Of a stretch of 64,000 bases of DNA, positions 36,050 through 48,919 are shown piece after piece. The stretch comes from Dicaeum eximium (taxonomy: Eukaryota; Chordata; Aves; Passeriformes; Dicaeidae). The notes under the pieces were generated by a model. The model saw only the letters and a program-made list of their open reading frames with translations, searched no databases and was not told the DNA's origin. The position numbers and the translations under genes were made by a program. Where the stretch lies: contig VWZP01008343.1 of the NCBI GenBank assembly GCA_013396995.1, positions 1,928,208-1,992,207 on the forward strand, in the 5' to 3' direction. Numbering within the stretch: position 1 is the first letter of the stretch; the number at the start of each line of letters is the position of its first letter.

Positions 36050-38482
36050 GGTCACATATTATCAAGGAAAAAATAAAACCAAACTAGAAATCTACTTGTT
36101 TTAGAAAACAAGTAACTGTAATCCATTTTCTTCTCTCACATTTATGTTTCTATACCCAGGTCACACACTGTGCTGTGTATCGCATTAGCTACTGTAACAT
36201 AGGCTGACTGGTCTGCATAACTTCAGAGTAAGCAGAATAACTGATCTGATTTTTAACATTTCTCTGCTATTGATTCTGTCACTAACTAAACAGACAACAT
36301 CCTGTCTTGATCTCCTTTTCCTTACAACAATAAAAACTGGAATGCTTTACAGGTGGGGATCCCCCATTCTGTACAGGCAAAGGTGTAGCATCCTTTCCAT
36401 CCCTGAGCATATCCCTGTTTTCATGTGTGACAGTGTTTGGCTTTGTGCTTTCATGTGCACTGTCTGTGCTTGGCACTGGAGGGAAGAAAAGCTCACAAAG
36501 ATTTGTACTGAGAGTTATAGAATTCTGGTGGGAATGGATCCTAGCACCCCTAAGGCAAGAGCTGCCCTTGCTTTTGAATAAGAATTATAAATGTCTTCCA
36601 GCATGGCTAATGTCTGCATTTGGAAACAGGTAAGGTGTTGTGCATTTTCCTCTCTTGTTTGAATCAGTGAAAATCTCCCTATCAGTTTCTAAAGCACAAA
36701 AATCTGGATGATCAGTTCTATTTACAAAGGTATACCAATTAAAGCTCGTGTTTAAACAATATCAAGTCTTTGAGGATTTTTCTTTTCTGCTAGTATTTAT
36801 TTCATGATTTATGTTTTTTTTTTTCTCCCAGAGGAAATGAGGATCAGTGGGGTTTTTAGGTAGGAATTTCTGGAAGTATTTATTTGTCATCTTCAAAAGT
36901 CTAGAGTCATACCTGAGGATTTTTTTAGCCTCTTCCCCCTCCCTCCCCTCCTGGCCCAATGTCCATGACTTTTCGGAATACTTGTTAATGGTGGCTCAGC
37001 GAGCTAATTAGCTAATTTCCTTTGGGAACACTGAAGGAGGTGAAAAGATTCAAATGATGGTTACCTAGAAACTAGAAAAGTTTATTAAATCAAATTTTTT
37101 AAATCTATATGAGTTTTCTGATGACAGAATTTGTGTGCTTTTAGGGTAAAAAAAAATCCAGTCTTAGTTTTTAATTATGATCATATTTTTGCATATCTTC
37201 ACGCTTCTTACGCTCCTCATTTTGACAAGCATAAACATACATTTTCTTGATGAAAATTATTTTCCTTTCATGATTAGACTTGCTGACTCTTCATTACTTA
37301 AACTGCTAGAAAGGTATCTCAAAGGAGTGGCTTAGTCTATTCCTTTAAGGTCAAGAGCTTCACAAGTGGGTGTAAGTAATTGAGTTATAGGGCAAAGATG
37401 AGTAAAGCTTTTAGGAAGTTAGGAAGAAAAATCCTCTTGATAAAGAAATGAATCTAATTTACAGAGTGTTGTTTTAGTACATAAATTGTCTAATTATATT
37501 GTATCTCACAGGCAAATTTCATATTAATTGCTAAAAATGAGGGACCCAGCTCCCATAATCCTTTTATCACAGAGTGGAGGAATTAGAAGTTCAATAAAAC
37601 TGATTGTGCCCTGAAAATGAATTCTGAATTCTGTCTGTGCTTCATTGCTGATGTTTTGACACATAAGTATAGATAAAATGTTGGGATGGCAGAGCACTGT
37701 AGTTTTCTGGGGAGAATACTTTCTGCATCTTGGATGGCAATTCTTCTGAAAAGGTGTAGAAATGTGTTTACATCTACATCTCAGTCATGGGTAAATCAGT
37801 GCAGGAAAACTGGCACTTTTAGGTCACCACTTATGCCACCATAATGTACTTGTGTAAAATAGATCGGATAAACCCTGCTCCACAGCTTCTTCTGACTATA
37901 AAGGAAGTTCTTAACAACCTAACCTCTCATGGCAATATCTGTGGAAGACCTTCAGAGTGAGGGTTCAATTTTGCTGCATTAAGCAGGGGTATGTAATGCT
38001 GTGCAGGTTCTCCAAGAGAATCTTGCATGGGAAGCAGTGTGGTTCCACGCTATATCTGTTCTCTGGACAATCAGCTGGATGTCAGATGGCACACCTATGG
38101 TGTCTCTAATGAGACTATGTATGGGTGACTGTACTGATCTGATAATGTTGTGTGAAATACAAACACCCTCTCCATACACTGAGTATTGTTACTTTGCTTC
38201 CTGGCACATTTGCATCATATCCTTTACTGCAGTTTAATTTTCTGATTCAAACTTCTTGAAAACCCTTACAATTCTGCCCAGTCTGTAGTCCTGCTGCCTG
38301 ACATGGGAGGAAAGTCTGTGCTTTTACTTCCAGATCACAATACAGTCATTGAATAGCAATGCACTGCTACATCAAGGATAGCCTGAAAGGAGAACATGAG
38401 AAGAAAAGAATTTTTATGGAAATTAACCAAAATAATTGCACTTTCAAAAAAGTCAGCTTCCTGGGTATTAATCTCTAAGCTT

Positions 38483-38630
38483 AATCACAGACTCACAGAA
38501 TACTCTGAGTTGGAAAAGACCCTCAAGGATCATCCAATCTAACTTTCAAGAAAATGGCCCTTATACGGATATAATCCACAGCCTTGGTGTTGCCAGCACC
38601 ATGCTCTGTCAGCTGAGTTCAAATGCAATC
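38483..38630 (-). mobile_element. CR1 LINE 3' end fragment, antisense
   Basis: AATCACAGACTCACAGAAT, 'GAGTTGGAAAAGACCCTCAAG', 'GATCATCCAATCTAACTTTC', then 'CCTTGGTGTTGCCAGCACC' and 'ATGCTCT'. This is the antisense tail of a CR1 subfamily different from the 35.3 kb copy after the first 70 bp. Confidence 0.88.
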
Positions 38631-38866
38631 TTGGTCATTGTCTGCTGTGCCAGTCCCTGCAGAACTAAAGAGCCTGCCCAGGACTCATCTGAGAACTTAC
38701 CCTTTGACACTAATGCCTGGGTCATTGGTTCTGACTATCTGTGATTCAAGTGTGGAAGATGACTGATACTTTAAGTATGTTATTACTGTAAATTACAGTG
38801 TTAATGAACCATCACCTTGAAAAAAGGTTTCCACAGACATAGATGACAAAAATATTCACAGTGAAA

Positions 38867-38900
38867 ACCAATATTACAGAATTACCAATATTACAGAAAA
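38867..38900. repeat. 17-bp tandem duplication
   Basis: ACCAATATTACAGAATT is followed by ACCAATATTACAGAAAA, identical over 15 of 17 bases. Confidence 0.85.
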
Positions 38901-39671
38901 AAATAGTTTTTACTTTTTACTTATACTGTTTCCAGCAAAGATTAAAAATATATGAGTTCTTAGTGAATATTTGCCAAGATTTTTACCACTGGAGACAGTC
39001 TAGGTGTATTTATCCAGTTAGAGGTCCTGATGCTAGTCATACAAGCTGTACCTGAGTTACTTCCAATTTTTTACTCATGTGAATATTTTTGTGTACCCTC
39101 TGAAAGTGTTGTTTCCACTTGTATGTGAAATTTCTAAAAAAAATCTTTAAAAATTACACTTAAGAAAAAACAATCAGAGATATTTGCTAAAGAACACAAA
39201 CAAAATACTTATGAAAACTTGCAGTTTTAGTCAGAGAAGTCAGAGGGACTACAAACAAAAACAGAGTCAGTTTCATAAGTAGTCAATGTTACCGCATAAG
39301 TGGGATAATTTCAGAGTATTAACAAATATTTGAACTCCAGAGGTACAAAGAAGAGACAAGAATATGGAGGAGTGGCAGATGAAAATGTGATAAGCCACAT
39401 AAAATCACTATACAGAAGCAGTAAGAAACAATAAAGAGTTAAAAAAAGTCAGAGCTTATTGATTTAGGTCAAAAGACAATTCCATATTTTTTCATCATGA
39501 CACAGAAAGAAAACAAAGGGAATGCAGATGTTAAGGAGATTGAGAAATTTATTTTTAATGAGTTCTGTCTGGTCCTTTCCCTTCCATCATAAATCTAGAC
39601 AAGAGGTAGTAAATAGTTTTAGTTTCCTGGCCACGCAGCTTGACTTGAATATATAAAATTCATTGTACATT

Positions 39672-39950
39672 ATCCAGAAACTCAGAAATGTAAGGCCAGA
39701 ATGGATCATCAGATCATCTTGTCTGACCTGTGCTATAACCCCACAGAATTTTACCCAGCTGAGACCTATAATTTATGCTTGAATAATACATACAATAGCA
39801 TTTCTCCTACAGCTTTTCTTCCCCAATCTTCTGAGAAACAGCTAGCTTCATTAAAGAATTTTCTGAACTCCTGTGATAACTGGAAGACCCAAACTGCCAG
39901 GATTTTAAAACAGAATCCTACCTCATCCTCAGTCCTGAATAACTTTGGCT
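39672..39950 (-). mobile_element. Old CR1-like LINE 3' fragment, antisense
   Basis: The plus strand has CAGAAATGTAAGGCCAGAATG, 'GATCATCAGATCATCTTGTC', 'TGACCTGTGCTATAA', 'AGAATTTTACCCAG' and later 'GATAACTGGAAGACCC'. The order resembles an ancient CR1 subfamily shared by birds, turtles and crocodilians (memory of 'GATCATCTAGTCTGACCTCCTGTATAACACAGGCC'). It is heavily diverged. The 83-codon open frame over it derives from the repeat. Confidence 0.7.
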
Positions 39951-40207
39951 AAGTCAAGGTGAAAATTATTTTGATATAATTATTCATGTGTGCGGCATTC
40001 AGAGGATTATCTCTTTGCTTAGTGAAATGTGATCTGAACTTGTACTGAGCCAGTGCAGCAGACCATAATGATGAGACAGTAATTTCAAGCAGAATTTAGG
40101 CAGAGTTTAACAAGAGGTTTTGTTTGTAGAGACCTGTATATTAGCAGGAGTGTCTGCTGTTTAACCCAAGCCTGTACCATGGCTGTCTTTAGCAATACCA
40201 CCTCTAT

Positions 40208-40662
40208 TTCATAGAATCATACAATAGTTCTGGTCAGAAGGGACTTTTAAAAGTGATATAGTCCAACCACCCTTAAATGAGCAGGGACATCTTCAACTAG
40301 ATCAGGTTGCTCAGAGCCCCATCCAACCTGGCCCTCTGTGTTAGCAGGCTTGTGGAATCCACCACTCCTCCAAGCAACCTGTTCTAGTCTTTCATCAAAC
40401 TCATTGCAAAAACTCTTTTCTTATATCTAATCTAAACTGATCCTCTTTTAGGTTAAAATCCTTACCCCTTGCCATACCACAACAGGCCCTGCTAAAAAGT
40501 CTGTCCCCATCTTTCTCATAAGCGCTTTTTTAAGTACTGGAAGGTGCTATAAGATTTCCCTGGAGCCTTCTCCAAGCTGAACAGTCCCAACTTGCTCAAC
40601 CTTTCAACACAGGAGAGGTGCTCCCACTCTGATCATTTTTGTGGACTTCTTCTGGACCTGTG
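40208..40662 (-). mobile_element. CR1 LINE 3' region, antisense, about 455 bp
   Basis: Begins TCATAGAATCATACAATAG, then 'GATATAGTCCAACCACCC', 'AGGTTGCTCAGAGCCCC', 'ATCCAACCTGGCC', 'CTTCTCCAAGCTGAACAG' and 'CTGATCATTTTTGTGGAC'. Same organisation as the 35.3 kb copy but a different subfamily and more diverged. Confidence 0.93.
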
Positions 40663-43344
40663 AATCACTTGTAAGTGCTCTTTTCTGTGGGGATGGGTAA
40701 GAGGGTATCATTCTCACTGTATTTAGTGTGGCACTTTGGAAGTTTAGTATTGAACAGGTAAAAGACTGATAACTGTTCACTTGAAAGAATATTCTAGAAC
40801 CAGGAAGACTAGTGAGAATTTCGTCTTCACACCTTGCCGTGGTCAGCAAGTAGGGGCTTGTCATATACTACAGGAGCATCAGAAGAAATATAAGATTTAT
40901 GTCATTTTCCTGCCAATTCTAGGTTTCACTTAATAAATCATTAACTACTCTTTCATGTCTGTACATTTCTTACTGAGATTCCCAAATGAATTTGTACCAC
41001 TGTGGTGTATATAAAAAGAAACATGAAACATACACTGTTCCTTAAAGTTCATCCAAAATGTTATTAGAAGCTTCACATTACCATTATGCTGCTGATCTTC
41101 CCACTTCATCTTTCTCTGTCCTTGCTTTACTAATCATGGAATTATTTCTTCTTATGTATATAATTTTTGTTTGCCAACGAAGAACTCTTTATCTTCCTGT
41201 AGTTCCTGTCAAAAAATTATCCTGTTTTCAAACCTTTATTGTTGGTGTTTCCTTCTCAAACTAGCAAAACAAATTTGAAGAACACTGTCAATTTTGGATA
41301 AATTAAAAGCAGCAATATTTTTAAAGATCATTACATATAAATCTAGAAACACATAAATCAGAATAAATTGAAGTTTTGCACAAATTTTTTTTTTTTTAAT
41401 TTTTATGTTCTACATTTGCCTAGTTGATGATGGTTAATAGATCAGGACTGGGAAGGAATTTTCTTATCCATGTATAAATTAAAATTAACTTATTCTTTTT
41501 TTTCCTCAGATGACAAAATGAGTACTCCATACAGGAACTGAGCAAGAAAAAAAAGAAAAAAGTTGTGATCAAATTAATTTTTCTCTTTAAATGATCTGCA
41601 AATATTTTACATGGAATGATCATAATGATATCTAATTCATATTATAAAACATGCCATTTCAGACTGAGTAAAAACTGAAAAATGAAATCACCTTTCTATC
41701 TTAGGAACTTCATTGGATTAAAACTTTTCCTTAAAGGAAATCACATTATAAAATTGGTTTTTAATGTAAAAATTTAGCATTCAAGTATTATTGAAGGGTG
41801 TGCTTGATAAATCTTGCTATACAACAGAACAACCCTACTGTTTTCTGTATACAACCTCTTTTGAGAAAAGTTAGTTATGCATGAGAGTATCCTACAAATT
41901 TTGAGATGAAACTAAGCCTGAATCCTGTTCATATTATTCATACATGACTTGTGGTTCACTGAACTGTAACAATGCAAGTCATTTCACAAAGTCTTTCAAT
42001 GTTAAACTGGCACGGCCACTTTTGCAAGGCTTTTCTATGCCAGCTCAATCCTTGATCTCCTTTGTGTAGAAATGCCAAGAATATCAACTTTTGTTTATGA
42101 GTTCTAATAGATATTCTTTTCCATTTGAGTACAAGTCTGAAAAGAGCATGTACCCTCTAATTCTTTGTCTCTTGTAGTTCTTAGCATGATACTGAAACAT
42201 CAGAAGTAATTAAACAAAATTGTATTGTAAATCCCAAGATAAAAGTGTGACTAATGATTAATTCTCTGGTATTTTGTCAAAACCCTTCTCATAATTTCAA
42301 AGCTCTAGTCAATATTCACATAGCTAATTCTCCCTAAGTAAATTTTTCTTTCCACTAGGAAAATGTTTGTGTGCCACTTAATAAATAATTTCTTAAAGTT
42401 CTGAGGATATGTAGTTGGTTTTCTTTACTATTTTGATCAAAACTTTGATTTTCAAAAGAGTATGTATTTTTAGAGTCACACTAAGGGATTTAATTTTTAC
42501 ATATATGTGTATTTCATTCTCACATTAAGAAGATGAATTAGACTTGTTTTCTGTAAAGATATAAAAATCTAATGTTGCCTTTTATATGGTTTACACTACA
42601 GTTAAAAGACAGGTGTTTTTCAAAAAAAGAGCTTTGAGATTTATGCTTCTTAAGCCATAAGTGCATAAAAAATAGATATAACAAATGCAATTTTCAAGTC
42701 TACCTTCCTGATGTGTACTTATTACACATTAAACTCTTACCTTGCTGTCTTTCTTTCAAATCCCCAGCTATTCTTACATCTCATTCCATTGCCCATGTTA
42801 TCTGCTGCTCTGTACGTCTTTGAATTCAAACTACAAAACTAAGCAGAGAAATTCAGCTAATTTATTGAACTACAACACATTCATCCAAGCAAGACTTTTA
42901 ATGGTCCATATAGTAACAAATTTCACAGGGTATCTTAATGGAAATTTATTGTCTGTTGGTTTTTTTTCCCCCCTGTTAGTTTTAAATGACTGTATTTGAT
43001 GGTCAAGTTCTGGCGCACACTTTTTTTTTTTTATTTTTAATATGGATTAGAATTTTCAATCTGAATGAGATTTCAAAGACCCTGAAATTAATCAGTCTTT
43101 CACAACTGTCAAATATTAAATTCAACATTTCACTTTTTACACTGCAATATGAAACCAGAAGAATTTCAGTTTATTCCTTTGGCTACATGAATTTATTTAC
43201 TTTGCCTCTATTTTGTTACCTTAGATATGCCTTTATTTTCTAGACACAGAAATAAAAATGTACAATAACTTACAGTACTCAGAGAATACTGTGAACAGGA
43301 AAATGTTGTGGTTTTTTTTGTTTTGGCTTTTTTTTTTTTTTACT
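40663..43344. other. AT-rich unique sequence, no gene seen
   Basis: No recognisable gene or transposon. Poly-T and poly-A runs occur at about 41390, 41540-41562 and 43021-43032. Confidence 0.55.
43310..43342. repeat. T-rich tract
   Basis: Two long T runs broken by short G/C-containing words, immediately before the CR1 fragment at 43350. Confidence 0.9.
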
Positions 43345-43349
43345 ATGAA

Positions 43350-43515
43350 GGTCACTGAAAAGTGGAACAGATTGCACAGAGTATTGTGGAGCCTCCATCT
43401 ATGGGGGTTTTCAAAATAATCTGACTAGACACATTCCTGAGCAACCTTTGTGTGCAGGGAAGTTTGGGCTAAATGACCTCCAAGTGTCCCCTACAACTTC
43501 AGCTATTCTTTGGGC
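43350..43515 (+). mobile_element. CR1 LINE 3' end fragment, sense
   Basis: AGTGGAACAGATTGCACAGA, 'TGTGGAGCCTCCATCTATGG', 'TCAAAATAATCTGACTAGAC', 'CCTGAGCAACCTTTGTG' and 'CTAAATGACCTCCAAGTG'. This is the sense version of the CR1 3' end. It ends with a degraded CTATTCTTTGGG in place of the usual ATTCTATGAT-type tail. One of only two plus-strand CR1 pieces in the window. Confidence 0.92.
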
Positions 43516-44624
43516 CTCTGTTATTTTGCATGCCATTCAAGATGTCTTCTCTTATTGTTCTGCTGAGACTGAGACAGAGACAAGATCACAAAAATAGCAA
43601 TCTATTTCCAGTTTGCTTAGACCTCAGTCAAAAATTTTTAAGTAAGGAATCATACTTTACAGGACAAGGGAGTTTTAAGTTGTCAAGAGATGCGCATGTG
43701 AAATGAATTCTATAATGGCAATATGGTGTTTCAAATGAGTTCACATGAGAAACCTGCAAATTACCTGTAGGCTGAAGATCCAGTGCTGAAGAAAAATGTG
43801 AATGCCCACATTTAAGAGGCAAAATCAGTGTAGAATTCTTCTCATTCAGCCTTAGAGACCTACCATGCAGATATATTTGACTGAATTGCTCTCCATAAGT
43901 TCCTCCCTTAATTAGAAAAGCAGGGGAATTGACCTACAGAAGAAAAGCTAAATTCTATTTCATACACTGGCATTAAATTAAGATATGCCATGTCTTTGAA
44001 ACTTGTGATTTTTGTGTTGATTATAAATTAAATCTAGGGTGAAAGCTCACATTTAAACAATAAGCATCTCTCTTCCAAGGCCCAGAGACCTTAGAGAAAG
44101 TAAACATTTCAGAAAGCTATAATTAATCTGGATGCATAGCAAATTGTTCCTTTGCCACGTTTACTCATTTAGAATTTTTCTCTAATGCTGGTCTGGCTGA
44201 CTTTGCTTTTGATTTATACCACAGAAATTACCCCTGTTAAACTATGACACAGCTCACTTTGACTCAGGAATGGCAAATAGAAATAAACCCAAACAATGCA
44301 AACCCCACAAATACCTAAATATTGATTAATTGTTGGAAAGATGGGGATACAAAAAAGAGCAGGCACATGCCCTGCATATTGCATGTATAGTCAGTCTAGA
44401 AGGGATTAGGCCTACATGCCAGTCAATCTGTATCTAGAGGTCAGAAAGATCCTGGTATTAATGCCTTAGGTGGTGCAGAGGTCACCAGATTATTACATAA
44501 ATTTTAGGATTACATGGGTACCTAGAGAGGAATTATGTCTGGCTATGTTTAGACAGCTATCAGGACAACAGATCTGTACAGCTCAGCAACAAACTGTCTC
44601 TATTTATGGATTTCATAGTCTGGA

Positions 44625-44707
44625 AAAACTATACTTAAACTATAATAAACTATAAACTATAAATAGTTTAAAAATAAAACTATAAACTTATACTAAACTA
44701 AACTATA
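44625..44707. repeat. Degenerate AAACTATA-type tandem array
   Basis: Repeated AAACTATA, TATAAACT and ACTAAACT words over about 80 bp with irregular spacing. A decaying minisatellite. An inverted segment (ATAGTTTA) at about 44663-44670 breaks the strand pattern. Confidence 0.8.
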
Positions 44708-45022
44708 TCACTTCTGGAAAAAAAGTGATTCAGACAAAGATTTAGGTGCATGTTGTGAAGGTACACATCTATATACTTACATAGCTCTGCTACATACCTT
44801 GTAATGTCTATTAATATAAACTTCCCTCTCTCACAATGATTTTATTATCTAAGTTTATGTCAAATAGAAATGAGCTTTTAAATTTTATTTAATGGGAGTT
44901 TCTAAATTGCACGTTCTTCTTGAAACCTCATGTGTATTTACCAGGAATGGTTACTATTTATCCCATTTGTCACAGTCCTCCAAAATATGTAAATATTTAA
45001 TTATACAGACAGATGTCTTTAG

Positions 45023-45065
45023 GTACTTACAGAAATATAAGTACCTAGTACTTATAGAAATATAA
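45023..45065. repeat. Tandem duplication, 25-bp period
   Basis: GTACTTACAGAAATATAA (45023-45040) and GTACTTATAGAAATATAA (45048-45065) are identical at 17 of 18 bases. Confidence 0.85.
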
Positions 45066-45701
45066 TATATTTTATTGAATTAATTGAGAATTAGGTATTT
45101 TGAAAAGGATGTGAAACATCCCCCTAAGCCATGGTAGGAATAATACAATCAGTTCATGATCAGTAGTATTGAACTTTAGCTAGACAATATCCTCCTGCAA
45201 AAAAAAAAAAAAAATCTTCACAAATGTCCACAGAAATAAGACCCTGATTATGAACTGCACCCCAATCTAGAAAGAAATATCTTTAGAGCAAGTCCTTGTT
45301 TTCAAATCCTATTCCAGTCCATAAACGAATATTCAGTGTGTGCATAGAGAGCAACCTGGGAATACCCTAGAACAGAATTATGAATGTCACAAAATTTCAA
45401 GGTGCCAAGATATGTGTAAATGTCAAATACAGAAGAATTTTGTTTCTTCACTTTTCTTCCCAAAAGGGAAAAAATGAAATAAAAAGAAAAACTAAAAATA
45501 AAAATAAATAAGGAAAAAAAAAACCCACGGCGATTTGAAAGTGGAAAATTTATTCCAAGAACTAAGCAATTTGGGTAGAATTTCATAGGACCAGTCTTGA
45601 AGCAATTACACAAGCAACAGTTTTCTTCTTTCACTGGTGTTCATTCAGTTACACTTTATTTTCTTTTGCAATCATGCTTTTCTAATGCTGTTTCATTTTG
45701 A

Positions 45702-45733
<32 letters not shown>

Positions 45734-45772
45734 CAGTAGTAGTATTAGTATTGTTATTGGTATTAGTATAAG
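45702..45772. repeat. (ATT)n microsatellite with degenerate tail
   Basis: A clean ATT array to about 45734, then a decayed AGT/ATT trinucleotide pattern. Confidence 0.92.
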
Positions 45773-48040
45773 TGTCAGGAATGAAGGTTTCATCATAAAG
45801 TTATTTGAAATAAAATCTTAACTCCAAATAACTCAAAGCTTTGTTGAAATCTACATCCAAAATCACAGTTACATTACATAGATTTTGTGTGTGGTTTTCA
45901 TACCTTCACCTTCTACCTTTTCCATTAAAAATAATTAGTGTACATATATTTACTATGATAAGACAGAACAAATATTTATTTTTCCCCCTCTAGTACCTAT
46001 TAAATCCCTAAAGAAAATGTGGAACTTCAGAATTTCAGGAGTTATCATGGGGTTCTTTATCATCTCTTCTTTTCCATAGAATGATATAAAAATTGATTAT
46101 ACTATCTAGAGTAAATTTTTGTTTATCTTCATTTCTAAAGAATATTTCAAGCAGTAAAAGCCTTGTAATTATCAATATTGAACATTTATGTTTAAAGTTA
46201 ACAGAGTCTAAGACACTTTTACAGAAAAAAAATCTCAAATTTATTCTTACTTTCAAACTGAGATCTTTTTGAAAGAAGCCTGGAGTTTTATTTTTTTCCC
46301 ATACTTTCTTCTTGAGCTTTTAAGTGTAGCATCATATGGGAGTAAAGAAGATCAGATTTTATTGACACCAAAATGTCTCTCTCAATGCAAAAGGCATCAT
46401 CAGCTCCCCAGTAAAAGGAAATAATATGGTAATGGTCCCAAGTTTATAGCCACCTCTTGTTTTATGATTCATTTCCTCAAGAATGGGCACAGAAATATTT
46501 GAGAGACTAGTTACAAAATATATTTTGTTTCTTATGAAATCTGTTCAGTTTTATAGGTATGAAAAGAGACATCAGACATAAATAACACCAGGACTGAACA
46601 GTTTTGCAAATGGTGTATATAAGATACAATAGCAATATTCTATTTGTGTCCAACTGCAACTTTGTTAAAGCACTAGACTCCAACTCAATACGAGGCTTTC
46701 TGATAAGAAACATGGGTAGAGGCAAAGGAAATTAGGCTTTTGGTGGCTCCTAAAAATAGCATTTCCTTTTTATTTTTTTAACCTCCAAAGAGTGTAAATC
46801 ATTTCAACTGCTAACACATCACCAGACAGAAAACCAAAAACATGCCACCTGTCTTTAGGCATTCCTAAATTAAGAATTAAACTTTCAAGTAGAAAGTTAC
46901 AGTCTCTGTATAGTCAAGAGGGAGGCAGAATCCTCCAGTTAATGATTAACACTACAAAAAAAATCTCAGTCATAATTTAAGGCACTAGACTTAGAGTTAC
47001 AGATTATGTTTAATGTTCTTAAAGTAGGAATGCTATTTACATTGGTAGGCTGGTAGTAGAAAAGCTCTTCCTCAAAGAGTTTCTTTTTAGTATCTCAGGA
47101 TGAAATCCAAAGAGCTAACAAGGCTTCTGCTTAACTCAGCTGAGATCTGAAATACAAACTGAGCAATCCAGTGAGCAGTCAGCTAACGGCTCAGAAGTCT
47201 GCAAATTTATATGCCAATCTGTTGTCACCACAGAACCTACTTAGAACATTACATTTATAAACTTGTCAAAATCCTGAGATACCTGAATATGTAAGCACTA
47301 TCCTGGGCATATGAACTTGCATAAGTTGAATTGTATGTACCTTTTTCAAACCTGAATGTATTAGGAAAAAAAACCCAAAAACATTCTGTAGCTCAGTGAT
47401 GACTGGACTCTTATGGGGGCACATTTCCACTCTGCCATTTCTTACTGGATAACTGAGGTTGTTTCCTGCACAGAATATTCCCTGCTAGAAAATCTGCTCA
47501 CAGGATCTCTTTACAAAAGAGACCTGAGGGTGTGTTTTCCCTACATGTTATCATAGGATCCAAAACTTTTCCAGGCTGCTCCAAAAGTAGCATTCAAGTC
47601 ACAAGATAGGGCAGTAATGTAAAGAGATGGCACTGCATTATTCAAAATTATACAAGTCTGTGTACTCTACTTGGCATTGATTACTAACTGGAATATTTCG
47701 CTGCAGTTTTGATAAGCAGATGCTGATTCGGGTTCTAGAATTCATCTGGACAGCAGCAGATTAGAACTGTTTGCCTGTATTGCACTGCATGATGGAGAAA
47801 GGCACTGACATGCAATTTGTGAGTGTGGTTTAATTATCAAAGCCCTGGAATTTAATTTAACTTTCTTTTTCAGAATCTGGCTTGTATTATTTAACAAGCT
47901 GAACAATTAGCAACCTTCTATCTTTTAGCACACAGACCATGAAAAGAAATAATGCATTAATACTGGGACAAGCTGCAGAGGACAGTATGAAATTCCTCAA
48001 AAATTAAAGGATATCAGACCAAAATATTAGTACTGTGCTG

Positions 48041-48061
48041 GATAGCATGCTGCATGCTATC
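48041..48061. repeat. Perfect 21-bp palindrome
   Basis: GATAGCATGC, T, GCATGCTATC. Arms of 10 bp are exactly complementary around one central base. An outer 7-bp pair, AGTACTG (48029-48035) and CAGTACT (48069-48075), extends the symmetry across small unpaired loops of 5 and 7 nt. Confidence 0.9.
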
Positions 48062-48824
48062 TAATATTCAGTACTTAGAGACAGCACGTTAAGATGGAAA
48101 CAAAACGTGGTCGGAGTAATATGTCTTTTTTCTCTTTCTTTTATTTTTTGGTAACAAAGCAAACAATATATAATATCTATGATTATAAAAGTCCTAAAAT
48201 TTAAATATTAAGCATTTTTTAAATGTTAATAAAATATCATCCAGTATTAAATTGGCATTTAATTAGCACAAAACCCAAACAAAATATAAAATTCATGTTA
48301 TTCATCGCCAATTTTATGTGCAGACTGAAACAAGGCTTCACAGACTTCATTTGCTGCTCACTGGTCACAACAATTTTGTTGTTGTTTTAAAAATATATTT
48401 AACGAAAAAGAAATGCAAAACATCTCCATGTAAATAGCTGAAGTAGTGTATGAAGAGAGAGTGTTGTCAATCATGTATCACTGTGCCCATTTCTGTTTAA
48501 ATACATTGAGGAAGAAAAACTACCACTTATGAAAAGAATTTGCTACCTATTACAACTGAAATAAAGTTCCTCTAGATGATTTTTTAAAAGTACATCATTA
48601 TTTGCTTTCTGATAAGGTAGGGATTTTAAATATTTTGTTTTGAAAGATGAGTATGAGAAGGCAATACCTCTGCCTTTTAATTTTACTCTTTTACTTGAAC
48701 AAGCTCTCAAGTTACACCCTGTAGTTGTGTATATGTGTTGGAAAAGGAACACCTTTAAAGGGATGAATTGTCTGAATTCTTTCTCTGAAGCAATGTCAAA
48801 AGACCCTTGAGTAGAGATTGAAAT

Positions 48825-48871
<47 letters not shown>

Positions 48872-48876
48872 TCTAA

Positions 48877-48918
<42 letters not shown>
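48825..48918. repeat. Compound microsatellite (GATA)n-(CA)n-(TA)n
   Basis: About eleven GATA units (48825-48870), a short ATCTAA spacer, about ten CA units (48877-48896), then about eleven AT units (48897-48918). Likely highly length-polymorphic. Confidence 0.97.

Positions 48919-48919
<1 letters not shown>

Larger units (their letters stand above)
35727..38482. other. Unique sequence with one gap, no gene seen
   Basis: No gene or element recognised. Short open frames at 36270-36633 and 37979-38237 occur on both strands and lack coding or splice context. Confidence 0.55.

Noticed and set aside
36507..36545. 'AGTTATAGAATTCTGGTGGG'-like resemblance to an antisense CR1 start
   Set aside because: Similarity fades after about 25 bp and none of the usual following CR1 phrases appear.
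45302..45634. 110-codon minus-strand frame with a run of F, S and I
   Set aside because: The centre translates an AAAAATAAA-type low-complexity tract; no splice or homology signal.
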